Of a stretch of 64,000 nt of DNA, positions 36,265-46,050 are shown one piece after another. This DNA comes from an uncultured Prevotella sp. GTDB lineage: Bacteria; Bacteroidota; Bacteroidia; Bacteroidales; Bacteroidaceae. Under the pieces are notes generated by a model. The model was not told the origin of the DNA and did no database searches. It saw only the letters and a list, made by a program, of their open reading frames with translations. Within the stretch, counting starts at the first letter, position 1. Each line of letters starts with the position of its first letter. The stretch is taken from NCBI RefSeq assembly GCF_946404925.1, contig NZ_CAMJFM010000003.1:1-64000 (forward strand), given 5' to 3'. The position numbers and the translations under genes were made by a program.

Positions 36265-37587
36265 ATGAAGAAGATTTTGATTCGAGCAGTAGCGGCCATG
36301 GCCCTGACCAGTTGCAGTAGTGATGCATTGGTTGACAACCGCGGTGCAGGCGGCACCGAAAGCCAGACGCCAATAGCTTTCAACGTGAACAAGCGAAACA
36401 TTACCCGTGCAGAGGCAACATCGCTGGAAAGTAATAAACACTACAACTTCGGTATATGGGCCTACAAGACCACCGATGCCGACAGCGTGATGGTGATGGG
36501 TAACTATCTGGTGGGATACTCGGATGGTAACGGAACCGGCTATGATAAGAGCGGTTCGACCACATGGAGCAGCGCCAGCGGAACCGACACAGACCACATG
36601 TCGCCCTGGTTCTACGAGAAACTGGGCACGGCCGAATACCTGAACGAAGACGCCGCCAAAGGCTACACCAAGAATCAGGCAGACTATATGTCGGCCAACC
36701 AGAACCAGTATCTGCGCTACTGGGACCTGGCCTACGATAACACCGTATTCTATGCATACGCTCCATATCATTCAAAGGGGGTAACATTCGATATTACTAC
36801 TAACACTATCAGTGTAGCAGCATCGGCAAACACAGCTGCCTACGACGATCCAACACTACACGAGTTTATCTACGCAGCAACATCGGTTAAGAATGCTGAT
36901 TTGAAGGATGTAAAGCTGCAGTTCAAGCATTTGGGCGCTCAGGTTAAACTGAACTTCTGCGAGGACATTCCCGGCTACAAGGTTAAGATTATCGACGTGA
37001 CTACCAGCGGTTCAGGCATCCAGGCCACTCCGGCTGTGAAGACCGACGATAATGGTACTATTACCTACACCAAGGCTAAGTACTACACCAGTTGCGGAGC
37101 CACCATCAACATGAGTAGCGTTACTGCCCCAACGGCCACTACATCGCACGGCACCGATGCTGAGACAACCGATGAGAATCTGAAGTTCCAGATTCCTACA
37201 GGCGATGTGGAAGTGCCAGCCAAGGTGACAACCGGCGAGCAGCAGTACGTATGGTCGCCAACCGTATACTACGCTGTGCCACAGCCCGACGGCACTACAA
37301 CAGGTTTTACATTCCATGTGTCGTATCAGCTGATAGCCGAGGATAATGGCGAGGTGATAACCATTCACGATGCACGAGTGTACGTGCCCGCCGACGTGGT
37401 GGATTGGAAGCCAAACACGCGCTATCTGTATCAGTTTAAGTTTACCGTAAACTCAATAGGTACCACCGATCCGAACGTGAACGTGGATGTGACCGACCCA
37501 ACGGTGCCAACAAAATCAAACGTATATCCTATCGTGTTCGACGGAGCTACAATAGAGGACTACATATCGGATGAGAAGAGTATTTAA
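36265..37587 (+). CDS. Fimbrillin-like lipoprotein 1
   Basis: This 440-residue lipoprotein has lipobox ALTSC (Cys17) and a TR site at 47-48 (NITRAEA), as expected for a fimbrillin whose N-terminal strand is removed by an Arg-specific protease before strand-exchange assembly. The N-terminal domain has FGIWAYKTTD and YLRYWDLAYDNTVFYAYAPY. The C-terminal domain has LQFKHLGAQVKLNF and YVPADVVDWKPNTRYLYQF, both common in Mfa-like subunits. The 30-bp gap to the DUF5119 gene holds short GAATT-rich repeats. Its 3' end overlaps the next gene by 17 bp. It probably forms part of the shaft, inner anchor or tip. Confidence 0.85.
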   Translation: MKKILIRAVAAMALTSCSSDALVDNRGAGGTESQTPIAFNVNKRNITRAEATSLESNKHYNFGIWAYKTTDADSVMVMGNYLVGYSDGNGTGYDKSGSTTWSSASGTDTDHMSPWFYEKLGTAEYLNEDAAKGYTKNQADYMSANQNQYLRYWDLAYDNTVFYAYAPYHSKGVTFDITTNTISVAASANTAAYDDPTLHEFIYAATSVKNADLKDVKLQFKHLGAQVKLNFCEDIPGYKVKIIDVTTSGSGIQATPAVKTDDNGTITYTKAKYYTSCGATINMSSVTAPTATTSHGTDAETTDENLKFQIPTGDVEVPAKVTTGEQQYVWSPTVYYAVPQPDGTTTGFTFHVSYQLIAEDNGEVITIHDARVYVPADVVDWKPNTRYLYQFKFTVNSIGTTDPNVNVDVTDPTVPTKSNVYPIVFDGATIEDYISDEKSI

Positions 37588-38740
37588 ACATAACTGCTGG
37601 GTGGCAGTGCTGTTGACAGCCTGCGTTTCATGTTCGACCGACGGGACTATTACCCCCGTAGACGAGCATAAGGACGATGTGCCCATGCAGTTCAGTCAGG
37701 CAGCCGTGAATACGCCCGTAACCCGAGCCACATCAACTTCTACCGCCCTTACACAGGGCTTTATGGTGAGTTGTTGGAAAGGCCTGAACTCGGCCAAGCC
37801 GCAAGAGGTGATGGGCTGCTACGAGGTGAAGTACAAGTACGACGGCTGGAACAACCAGTCGAAGTGGGAGTACGTGGGCACCACTGCCGATGGATACTAT
37901 AAGGACCAGGTGCAGCGCTACTGGGATACATCGGCTTTCCCCTACAGATTCTATGCCATCACACCCTGTCCCGCCGCAACGGATATCGGCAGTTTTGTGA
38001 TGAACAACACTCAGTTGGCCATGCCCTCGTCGGTTGAGTTCGCATATCAGACCTGCAATAACGGTGTGGTGAGCGGTGGTGCAGAGCCATATTGCGTATC
38101 GCAGGTGGAATGCAACAGCGTGCAGCCCTATGTGGCCCTGCCATTCTATCACCTGACATCGAAGGTGCGTTTTCTGATCTACAACAATTATAAAAAGGAG
38201 ATTCCTACTGATTTTAAACTTTACAATGTAAAGATAAAGGCCGTGGGCGATGACTTTGTGAAGGCTGGCAAGGGTTATACGGCCGACCTGACAAGTAGCG
38301 ACATTCTGCACGGGACATTCGAGGTGGAGAAGGCCGCTGGCGATGAGAAGACCTTGCTGCAGACTGACGATGATGAAGCCAGAAAGTGCGACCTGAGAGT
38401 GGCTGCCGACAGGGATCATGCCTACGACTGCATGAATGCCGACGGACTGCTGATGATTCCGCAGAAGAACGTCAAGTTGTCGTTCTCGTTCGACGTATAT
38501 GGTGTGGTTTTCGACCGTGACTTCGAGAACGAAGATGGAAGTATCAAATACGAGAAGGCCACCAAGACCATCTACTATAAGGATGTGGAGATAGCCGAGA
38601 GCTACAACTGGGAGCCCAACACCATATATACCTATGTAATAAAGGTAAACGAGTTCTACCCGCTGACCATCGACGTAACAGCCGAGCTAACCCCTTGGAC
38701 CGACGTGGTGGGTAGCATAGACACCAATCTGGAGAAGTAA
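37571..38740 (+). CDS. Fimbrillin-like lipoprotein 2
   Basis: This 389-residue protein overlaps the end of the previous gene by 17 bp. The signal ends ACVSC (Cys21, or Cys18). TR is at 51-52 (TPVTRATST). Recognisable fimbrillin phrases are VQRYWDTSAFPYRFYAITP, PYVALPFYHLTSKVRFLIY and YNWEPNTIYTYVIKVNE; the last closes most Mfa-like proteins. Its size matches the preceding subunit. The overlap implies coupled translation and therefore a fixed ratio of the two (inference). Confidence 0.85.
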   Translation: MRRVFKHNCWVAVLLTACVSCSTDGTITPVDEHKDDVPMQFSQAAVNTPVTRATSTSTALTQGFMVSCWKGLNSAKPQEVMGCYEVKYKYDGWNNQSKWEYVGTTADGYYKDQVQRYWDTSAFPYRFYAITPCPAATDIGSFVMNNTQLAMPSSVEFAYQTCNNGVVSGGAEPYCVSQVECNSVQPYVALPFYHLTSKVRFLIYNNYKKEIPTDFKLYNVKIKAVGDDFVKAGKGYTADLTSSDILHGTFEVEKAAGDEKTLLQTDDDEARKCDLRVAADRDHAYDCMNADGLLMIPQKNVKLSFSFDVYGVVFDRDFENEDGSIKYEKATKTIYYKDVEIAESYNWEPNTIYTYVIKVNEFYPLTIDVTAELTPWTDVVGSIDTNLEK

Positions 38741-38779
38741 ATAATAAAGAAGTAAAAATAAAAAAGATAATAGAAGAAG

Positions 38780-40858
38780 ATGAAAAAGTTTTTCAACCCG
38801 CTGATTCTGGCCACAGCGCTGGCCGCAACAGCATGTACCAACACCGAAGATGGCGTAATCAACGACGATCCCGCCAACAAGACTGCGATATCGTTTTCGG
38901 TAGAAGAGAATCAAAGTCCTGTTACTCGTGCCGGATTCACTGCTGACACCAAAATCGCCATGCGAATTAAAAGTACTGACGGTTCGGCAACCGTTTATAC
39001 CCGTGCAGTAGCAAAAGCTAGTGCTCAGGAAACTGGCAACTCGTATTCGAAAGTTGAACTAACAGACAAACGCTATTGGGATGATGCTTTTGGTCGTGCT
39101 GCCAACCTGTCGGTATATGCAATTGCAGTACCCGGCTCGAATGATACCAGTACAACAACATTCGAGGAAAAACTTGCTGGAGGTACAACCACTTGGTTCT
39201 CAGAAACTCCTGAGAATGAAAATGTAAGTTGGGGTGTAACTACCACAGAGCAGACAAACACAACGATTGCTGCCGAGGATCTTACATATAGTAACAACAT
39301 TCAGAGTGGTGGTAAGGATGGAGTTTATCGATATGATTTCGAAAATGATACATATCCTACATATAGTACAGATCTTGCTGATGGATGTATGAAGTTCAGT
39401 CAGAAGACAAATGCCGCTGCTGATGCGCCAGGCAAGTTTGATAAGGGACACCTTATCTTCAACCACGCTCTTTCTCGTATCACAATTAATTTGTCCAAGG
39501 GAGAAGGTTTCGGTAGCAATGCTTTCGAATTCAAATCTGGCACTAATGTTACAATTAAGAGTGTTCCAACTTCAGGAACATTGAATCTTGCAACAGGAGA
39601 ATGGACCAATTCTAAAACTGATATTACAAAAATGTATCAATCTGCTACTGTTGCTCATACCAGTTACTCGTTGATGGCTCAATTCTTACCTGATTATGTA
39701 ATTACTGATGGCTCAAACACAAATATGCTTGAGTTTACTATTGATGATAATAAGTATTACGTTACGCAGGATCAGATGTTTGATGCACTTAATGGTGCTT
39801 CAGACAAAACAAATTTGACAATTACAGATGGCAATAAGGTAATAATGGCACAGGGCATAAACTATATATTTAATATCAAAGTAAATAAGACTGGTGTAAA
39901 TGTTACTGCAACAGTTGTTCCTTTTGCTAATGTTACTGCTGCTGGGCAAGAAATAACAAACGATAAAGTTTCTCTAACCCTTCATACAGTCTCGGGAACT
40001 GCAAGCACAAGCTTTGATCTTTATCGCTCTGTTGTAACAAGTAACTACGATCAGAAAAATTGGAGTGGGGATTACGAGAAGCATACCACCGATCTTACTA
40101 ATGATAATGATACTTGGAAAACAGATTGGTTCTTTGAGAGCAACTTAACATACTATCACTTCCGTACAGTTAACAAAGGAACTACGGTAATAAAGAAGGA
40201 TGGAGAAACTGATGTTGATGATTACTTTAGTATTGAAGCCGGTTCGGTTTCTGCAAAAGATTATCATTGGGGTGCTCCAATGACGTCAGAGCCAGTTTAT
40301 AAAACCGAAGACAATAAAGGCTATTCTGACTGTCTGTCTCTCGCTATAGGCGCAACATCAAGTGCTATTGCTATAGCAGACTTGCATGTAATGAGCAAGA
40401 TAGTAATAAATCTGGCAACAACCACAGGCTCTGATGCTGTGACTTTGGCAGGAAGTAAAGTTACCATTACTCAAGTGTATGGAACAGGAAAGGTACTGAT
40501 GGGTAGTGGTCTGGTTTCTGCAACAGGAGCAGCAAGCGCATCGCTTGAGATGGATGGCAACCCTGAAGGTACTGAGTTTACTTATGCTGTCATTCCTCAG
40601 TCGCTTGTGCGTAGTACCACTCCAACAGAAAGTGATTATGTTATCATAACCATTGAAACCGGTGACGGAAATAAGTATACAATCAAGACTCTGAGTTCTA
40701 TCTTAGACTCAAAAAGTAAAGCTATTACTACTTGGTTGCCAGGTTATTCATATACATATTCATTCACGCTTAAAAAGACGGGTATTACCAATGTTACAGC
40801 AACGGTTAAGGACTGGGCTAATGTAACAGCAAAAGATGCTGATGTTACTTTAGAGTAA
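38780..40858 (+). CDS. Fimbrillin-like lipoprotein 3 (long, duplicated)
   Basis: This 692-residue protein has the lipid Cys at 19 (ATACT) and TR at 49-50 (SPVTRAGF). It looks like two fimbrillin domain pairs in series. The phrase INYIFNIKVNKTGVNVTATVVP in the middle is echoed near the end by YSYTFTLKKTGITNVTATVKDW, each marking the end of a half. HLIFNHALSRITINLSKGEG and DLHVMSKIVINLATTTGS mark the corresponding inner strands. Doubling makes it longer than a standard fimbrillin (350-450 residues). Base composition is more AT-rich than the two genes before it. Confidence 0.82.
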   Translation: MKKFFNPLILATALAATACTNTEDGVINDDPANKTAISFSVEENQSPVTRAGFTADTKIAMRIKSTDGSATVYTRAVAKASAQETGNSYSKVELTDKRYWDDAFGRAANLSVYAIAVPGSNDTSTTTFEEKLAGGTTTWFSETPENENVSWGVTTTEQTNTTIAAEDLTYSNNIQSGGKDGVYRYDFENDTYPTYSTDLADGCMKFSQKTNAAADAPGKFDKGHLIFNHALSRITINLSKGEGFGSNAFEFKSGTNVTIKSVPTSGTLNLATGEWTNSKTDITKMYQSATVAHTSYSLMAQFLPDYVITDGSNTNMLEFTIDDNKYYVTQDQMFDALNGASDKTNLTITDGNKVIMAQGINYIFNIKVNKTGVNVTATVVPFANVTAAGQEITNDKVSLTLHTVSGTASTSFDLYRSVVTSNYDQKNWSGDYEKHTTDLTNDNDTWKTDWFFESNLTYYHFRTVNKGTTVIKKDGETDVDDYFSIEAGSVSAKDYHWGAPMTSEPVYKTEDNKGYSDCLSLAIGATSSAIAIADLHVMSKIVINLATTTGSDAVTLAGSKVTITQVYGTGKVLMGSGLVSATGAASASLEMDGNPEGTEFTYAVIPQSLVRSTTPTESDYVIITIETGDGNKYTIKTLSSILDSKSKAITTWLPGYSYTYSFTLKKTGITNVTATVKDWANVTAKDADVTLE

Positions 40859-40871
40859 TTAATACATTGCG

Positions 40872-42965
40872 ATGAATAAAAGAATAAATAGATATGCATT
40901 CTTGGCCTTGCTTGCTGCAGGACTTAGTTCCTGCGCAAGTGAGGATTTTTGGGATACCTTCGACCGCACCATCGATGGCCCCATCGACTTCACCGTCGGC
41001 ATAGAATCATCCCCTGCCCAGCGCGCCAAAACCCGCACCGGAGAGTCGACTCCTACACCTTCGTACTATGCTATGCAGGCTGGCACCCAGGTGCGTCTGA
41101 AGGTTGATGGTGCGTGGGAAAGGAAAGATCCAAAGGTAATCACTAAAACAACTACAGGTAGTATTGTAGCCGCAGGAACAAGTGAAACAGTAAACACAAT
41201 GAGTTTTACTGATGCCGAAACGATTTATTGGGATGACTATGGTGCCGGTGACCCAGGTAATGCTGAAAACACAGCAAATGGCGTTGCTGTACTGGCTGTA
41301 GCCGTAGACGGAATGAGCGAGGCGCCAGCTATTGCCGATGCTTCAAAGTGGGAGAGTCTTGATTGGCCCCTTATAACAACTGGCGTAAATGTGTTGAATG
41401 GCGATATTATCGTTTCGAATAATCTGACTGGTTATACATTTGCCAATCGAAAGGTTGATACAGAAAAGAATCTTGTATTTACTCATCCGTTGAGTAAGAT
41501 TACCTTCAACCTTACGGCAGGTCATGGATTCCCGACTACAGGAGTTGGCGCAACTACTAATAAGTTTGAGAATGATCCAATCCTGACACTTTCGAAAGCA
41601 ACGACATTGGAAGGCATTTCCAATACAGAAAATAATTATGTTATAACTAATGGAACTGTAAGTATCAGCGGTGGCACAGCAACAAGTGGCGATACAAAGG
41701 CCGCTGTTATTACAGGAACAACCAGCACCAACGATAAAGATATCACTGTTATCAAACAGGCTGTGGTATATCCTGGCACCCAACTCGGCGAAAATGACAA
41801 CGACGTGATTGCTGTGCTGAATGCTGATAATAATATCTATTATATCACAGCCCAAGAAATCCATGCTGCCATCAATACAAAGGGCGGCCATACAGAATAT
41901 AAGACACTACCAGGATATAACTACATTATTAATATCACCATCAACAAGACCGGTATCCGCACAACGGCTACGGTAACTGATTGGAATGTAGTGAATGCGG
42001 AGATGGCCTATCCCGTAATTGATGTCAAAGCTGAAGTTGGTGATAAAGAAAAGAATAGTAAGTTTCCTGCGGGATTCAACGGATTTGATTTCTGGCGAAG
42101 CGAAGATATAGATAAAAACTACCAATGCGAGGCAACTCCAATCGTTAATTCTAATGGAACAACAGATTGGACAAATACAACAGTACTATATTGGTCGCAT
42201 CATTATCAGCACTATCATTTCCGTGGGATATATCCCGTTTATAATGCTACAACTCAGCCGGAGACTATGGTTACGCAAGATGAAAAGGGGAATGATGTGA
42301 TTAAGGTCTGGAATGATGCATATTCTTCATCAAAATTCCCAAGTAATTTTGTAATGGGAATGCCGGAGATTGCAGCTGAAACCATGTGTAACAATCCTGA
42401 TCATAAAGATAACCAGGTAGATATGAGCACAGGAGGTATTTGTGCCCGTGATGCAGCCATCAACCTGAATTTCCGCTATATGATGAGTCAGGTGGAGGTG
42501 AATCTGAGTTCAAGTGAGTCAACAGCAAAAGATAATGTAGACTTGACCAACGCTATGGTTGAATTAGTGAATGTGGGTACTGAAGGTAATATACTGTTGA
42601 GTGACCGTTCGGCAGTTGTTACAAAGGATGGCGAAGCGTTTGAACTTCCTTATAATACCACGGATAAGAACTATCATGGTATCATCGTGCCACAGACATT
42701 GAAGACTGGTAATAGTAACAAAGTGCGTTTTAGGATTACTGTTTATAGCGATTCATCAAAGGCGAAGAAGGATGTGTACTATGCCGATGTGGCTCCTATT
42801 AAAGTGAAGCAAAAGAACTCTACAGACGAGGCTGCAGAAACAGACAAATGGGAGAGCGGTGTACATTATGTATATAACTTGAAGATAACCAAGACAGAAA
42901 TAAAGGCTACTGCCACACTGACCGACTGGACTACAGTTGAAGCAGCAGAAGATGTGTGGTTCTAA
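40872..42965 (+). CDS. Fimbrillin-like lipoprotein 4 (long, duplicated)
   Basis: This 697-residue protein lies 13 bp after the previous gene. Signal ends LSSC (Cys21). The cleavage-like TR is at 54-55 (AKTRTGES), the least typical of the set because Thr is preceded by Lys. It has two tandem fimbrillin units: LVFTHPLSKITFNLTAGHGF with YIINITINKTGIRTTATVTDW, then INLNFRYMMSQVEVNLSSSE with YNLKITKTEIKATATLTDW. It shares the doubled plan of the neighbours on both sides, suggesting that the three arose by duplication. Confidence 0.82.
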   Translation: MNKRINRYAFLALLAAGLSSCASEDFWDTFDRTIDGPIDFTVGIESSPAQRAKTRTGESTPTPSYYAMQAGTQVRLKVDGAWERKDPKVITKTTTGSIVAAGTSETVNTMSFTDAETIYWDDYGAGDPGNAENTANGVAVLAVAVDGMSEAPAIADASKWESLDWPLITTGVNVLNGDIIVSNNLTGYTFANRKVDTEKNLVFTHPLSKITFNLTAGHGFPTTGVGATTNKFENDPILTLSKATTLEGISNTENNYVITNGTVSISGGTATSGDTKAAVITGTTSTNDKDITVIKQAVVYPGTQLGENDNDVIAVLNADNNIYYITAQEIHAAINTKGGHTEYKTLPGYNYIINITINKTGIRTTATVTDWNVVNAEMAYPVIDVKAEVGDKEKNSKFPAGFNGFDFWRSEDIDKNYQCEATPIVNSNGTTDWTNTTVLYWSHHYQHYHFRGIYPVYNATTQPETMVTQDEKGNDVIKVWNDAYSSSKFPSNFVMGMPEIAAETMCNNPDHKDNQVDMSTGGICARDAAINLNFRYMMSQVEVNLSSSESTAKDNVDLTNAMVELVNVGTEGNILLSDRSAVVTKDGEAFELPYNTTDKNYHGIIVPQTLKTGNSNKVRFRITVYSDSSKAKKDVYYADVAPIKVKQKNSTDEAAETDKWESGVHYVYNLKITKTEIKATATLTDWTTVEAAEDVWF

Positions 42966-42980
42966 AAAAGGAAAGAGAAA

Positions 42981-44894
42981 ATGACTATTAAAAAATACAT
43001 ATTACTCTCAATATCAACTCTGATGCTGGCAGGATGTACAAGCGAGGACATCAGCAACGCCCCATCGGATGAGAGAATACCTCTGAGGTTGGAAGCAACG
43101 CTATCAAGTGGTTGCGCTGTAACTCGTGCAGTTGGAAATCAGTTTGATGAGAAAGACGAGTTGTTGAGCTATGTGCGCCATGTTCGTCCCAAAGATGGTG
43201 GTGGCTATGAGAGTGTTCAGGCAAGTCTTGTTACTTTTGCTAAAGGCGCAGCTGCTATGACCGATGTTGAAGGCAAAGAGAACGTTAAGCAAACATCGGA
43301 CTTGGCTCCTGGCGAAGCTCTATATTGGGATGATTTCAGCGAATCGGCTTCTGAAGATACTGATCTTCGCACTAAGGATCACGGCTTGCAGTCATATTAT
43401 GGGTATTGCTATAATGGAGGTAACCCCTCTACAGCACTTGTAGGGGCTACGGGTGTGCTTGGTTGGAACACTGATGACGACCAATCTATAGGTGGCGATA
43501 TGAAGAAGAACGACTTGTTATGGTCTAAAACGCAGGATTTGGTAACGTATGATCACGCAAAGGATGCTCACGGCACATTGACTGTTCCCTATACCCATGC
43601 CATGAGTAAGTTTACTATAGTGCTGGTTGCTGGTGATGGTTTTAAGGCAGAAGATTTTTCCTCAACAAAGGTTACGCTTCATGGAATGAACTCAGAGGGA
43701 GCGTTTACTGCTCCAACACCATCAGTTGATGTTACGGGGGCAACTCTTATTGATGTGGAGATGTTTGGTAACGAAACATCAACTACTAATGATAGCAAAC
43801 CATGTAAAGCCTATGAGGCAGTGGCTGTGCCCAAGGCTACGCTTTCTTCTGGAAAATTACATGCCACTATTAATAATTTAGGCGGTAATAACTATAAGGT
43901 TTATCTTTCTGATGAAATACTGAAAGCATGGACTTCAGGTGTGGCAAGTGTAGAAAGTGAGAGCGGGGTTAACTACAAACTTACAGTTACCCTTAACAAA
44001 CAGGCTGTTAATGTAGTTGCAACTTTGGCTGATTGGAATAGTGTTAGTGCTGATGGCACTGGCGAAATCCAATTCACTGCAGATGTGACAACTATTGACA
44101 AAGATAATGCAACAAGTCTCGCGAATGGAGACTCCTTCTCATTGTGGATGGCAAAAGAGGGAGAATCATATAGTGATGATGCAACAACAACGTCTGTATA
44201 TAATGGAACCGATAAGAAGTTCAATAATACTCCTCTAATCTATTGGCCAAATGGCTCTGATAATTATTATTTCAGAGCATTGGCTGTGAAATCTGCTACA
44301 GAAGGTAAGACAATGGATGCTGTAACTGGTAAGTCGGCAGCTCAAGGCACTGACCTGCTTTGGGGAACAACTTCCGAACATAAAGGTAATGGTACCATTG
44401 ATTATGCCGAAGGTGCCGCCGTTAATCCACGAACGGGCGATGTACCATTGGTGTTTAAACACGCCATGAGTAATGTGGTTATTAATCTGACAACAACTAC
44501 GGATGCATCGCAGGTTGATCTGACGGGTGCCAAGGTTACTCTAACCAATCTGTATACAGATGGTACTATTAGTATCGCAACAGGCGCCATTGCTCACGGG
44601 GAAAATATAACAACGACGGCTCTTGATAAGTCTGCTGGTTTCAATAATCTTATAATGATTCCTCAGCAAATCTCTAACGATGCTAGGTTAATCGTTACGT
44701 TATCGGACGACACAACCTATTCTTTGCAGCTTAATCAGTGTAAAAACGGCGAAGAAGCTATTACAGAGTGGGTTAGAGGTAACAAGTATACTTACACCAT
44801 CACCCTTCAGAAAGAAGACGTGAAGTTCCGCGCTTTGGTAGAGGCTTGGAAAGAAAACAGTGGTAGTGGTAATGCCACACTCGATTGGGACTAG
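42981..44894 (+). CDS. Fimbrillin-like lipoprotein 5 (long, duplicated)
   Basis: This 637-residue protein lies 15 bp after the previous gene. Signal ends MLAGC (Cys19), TR at 48-49 (CAVTRAVG). The two halves are seen as VPYTHAMSKFTIVLVAGDGF with YKLTVTLNKQAVNVVATLADW, and LVFKHAMSNVVINLTTTTDA with YTYTITLQKEDVKFRALVEAW. As in the two preceding proteins, the doubled fimbrillin unit may act as a longer pilus spacer or a platform for the tip (inference). Confidence 0.82.
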   Translation: MTIKKYILLSISTLMLAGCTSEDISNAPSDERIPLRLEATLSSGCAVTRAVGNQFDEKDELLSYVRHVRPKDGGGYESVQASLVTFAKGAAAMTDVEGKENVKQTSDLAPGEALYWDDFSESASEDTDLRTKDHGLQSYYGYCYNGGNPSTALVGATGVLGWNTDDDQSIGGDMKKNDLLWSKTQDLVTYDHAKDAHGTLTVPYTHAMSKFTIVLVAGDGFKAEDFSSTKVTLHGMNSEGAFTAPTPSVDVTGATLIDVEMFGNETSTTNDSKPCKAYEAVAVPKATLSSGKLHATINNLGGNNYKVYLSDEILKAWTSGVASVESESGVNYKLTVTLNKQAVNVVATLADWNSVSADGTGEIQFTADVTTIDKDNATSLANGDSFSLWMAKEGESYSDDATTTSVYNGTDKKFNNTPLIYWPNGSDNYYFRALAVKSATEGKTMDAVTGKSAAQGTDLLWGTTSEHKGNGTIDYAEGAAVNPRTGDVPLVFKHAMSNVVINLTTTTDASQVDLTGAKVTLTNLYTDGTISIATGAIAHGENITTTALDKSAGFNNLIMIPQQISNDARLIVTLSDDTTYSLQLNQCKNGEEAITEWVRGNKYTYTITLQKEDVKFRALVEAWKENSGSGNATLDWD

Positions 44895-44920
44895 GAGAAG
44901 TGAATAACGAATAGTGAATA

Positions 44921-46048
44921 ATGAATATTAAACAATTATATATCGCTATAATCGCACTGCTGCTGAGTGCCTGTTCGGAGACAGAAATAGACAACGGACA
45001 GCAGAAAGGCTTGATGCCCGTGTTGTTCTCGGCTGGTAATACCGAGGCAGCTGTAACCCGCGCCACTGCCTCGTACATGCCGCAGGATAGTCGTTTCGTC
45101 TGCTCAATGTTCTTCCATGCGGGTGCTAATGACACCAACGAATCGGCTTTTTATTCTGACAAGCTATCACCCGACGTGAATATGGCAACTGCTTGGTTGA
45201 AGATTAACAACGCAACGGGCAACGCTGTTTATTGGAATAAGTCGTATACCACAGAAAATATCTCGACAGATACTTATGGTTTCGATACGTCGGCTAACTG
45301 TTTCTATTGGCAGAACCGCTTGAATCACATATTTTTGGCATTGGCTGATTATAACAAACTCAGTTCGGATGATGCCACTGGCACTCTGAAGATTTATCCT
45401 GATGTGGATACTCAATATAAGGATCAATACATGTTGGCCTACGACCTGACAAAAGGCGAAAAGACAGTAATGTCTCAGCAACCAGACCCAATACAAGCAG
45501 TAACCACGATGAATCCTGCAGGAGCCACCCCCGAGGCCAATCGCGTAAAACTGTTCTTCAAGCATCAGTTCTCGCAGATCCAGGTCAACCTGAAGAGTTC
45601 ACAGGATGAGTCGGCCAATGTTACAAGTTCTCAGATTGAGAAGGTGGAACTTCTCGGCGTGGCTGAGACTGCCTATGTAGCCTATTGCATCAAACCAGAT
45701 GGTACAGTGCCCGCTACAACATCGGAACCCACAGATGTTGATACGCCATTCAGTTTGTTTGAAAGTAAAACGATACCCACTGGCTATCTGAAATCGTATG
45801 AAGGCATTGCCTTTGGCACATTGCATGGTATAAGAATTACATGGCGAGAAGGGGTTGATGAAAACTCTGTTAAGCATGTTGCCACTTATAAGGCACTCGA
45901 TGACAAACATAAAAATCTGGCAAGTGGTACCAAGTATATTTATAACATGGAGTTGCGTCGTAGCGTGATAGCTCAGGTTACTGCTGTGATTAAGCCATGG
46001 GAAATGGATGATACGGTGTATAAAGCCAATGGTACTATTGATAAATAG
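44921..46048 (+). CDS. Fimbrillin-like lipoprotein 6
   Basis: This 375-residue protein of standard fimbrillin length has Cys18 (LLLSAC) and TR at 46-47 (AAVTRATAS). KLFFKHQFSQIQVNLKSSQD is the conserved inner strand pair, and YIYNMELRRSVIAQVTAVIKPW the closing motif. The 26-bp gap before it carries short GAATA/GTGAATAA repeats that also form part of the start region. The gene is closer in length to the first two subunits than to the doubled ones. Confidence 0.83.
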   Translation: MNIKQLYIAIIALLLSACSETEIDNGQQKGLMPVLFSAGNTEAAVTRATASYMPQDSRFVCSMFFHAGANDTNESAFYSDKLSPDVNMATAWLKINNATGNAVYWNKSYTTENISTDTYGFDTSANCFYWQNRLNHIFLALADYNKLSSDDATGTLKIYPDVDTQYKDQYMLAYDLTKGEKTVMSQQPDPIQAVTTMNPAGATPEANRVKLFFKHQFSQIQVNLKSSQDESANVTSSQIEKVELLGVAETAYVAYCIKPDGTVPATTSEPTDVDTPFSLFESKTIPTGYLKSYEGIAFGTLHGIRITWREGVDENSVKHVATYKALDDKHKNLASGTKYIYNMELRRSVIAQVTAVIKPWEMDDTVYKANGTIDK

Positions 46049-46050
46049 AA

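Noticed and set aside
35083..36771. Long minus-strand reading frame (562 codons) across DUF5119 and fimbrillin genes
   Set aside because: It is a shadow of GC-rich plus-strand genes. The translation is low-complexity in His/Val with no recognisable domain, and the plus-strand genes have clear signals and coupling.
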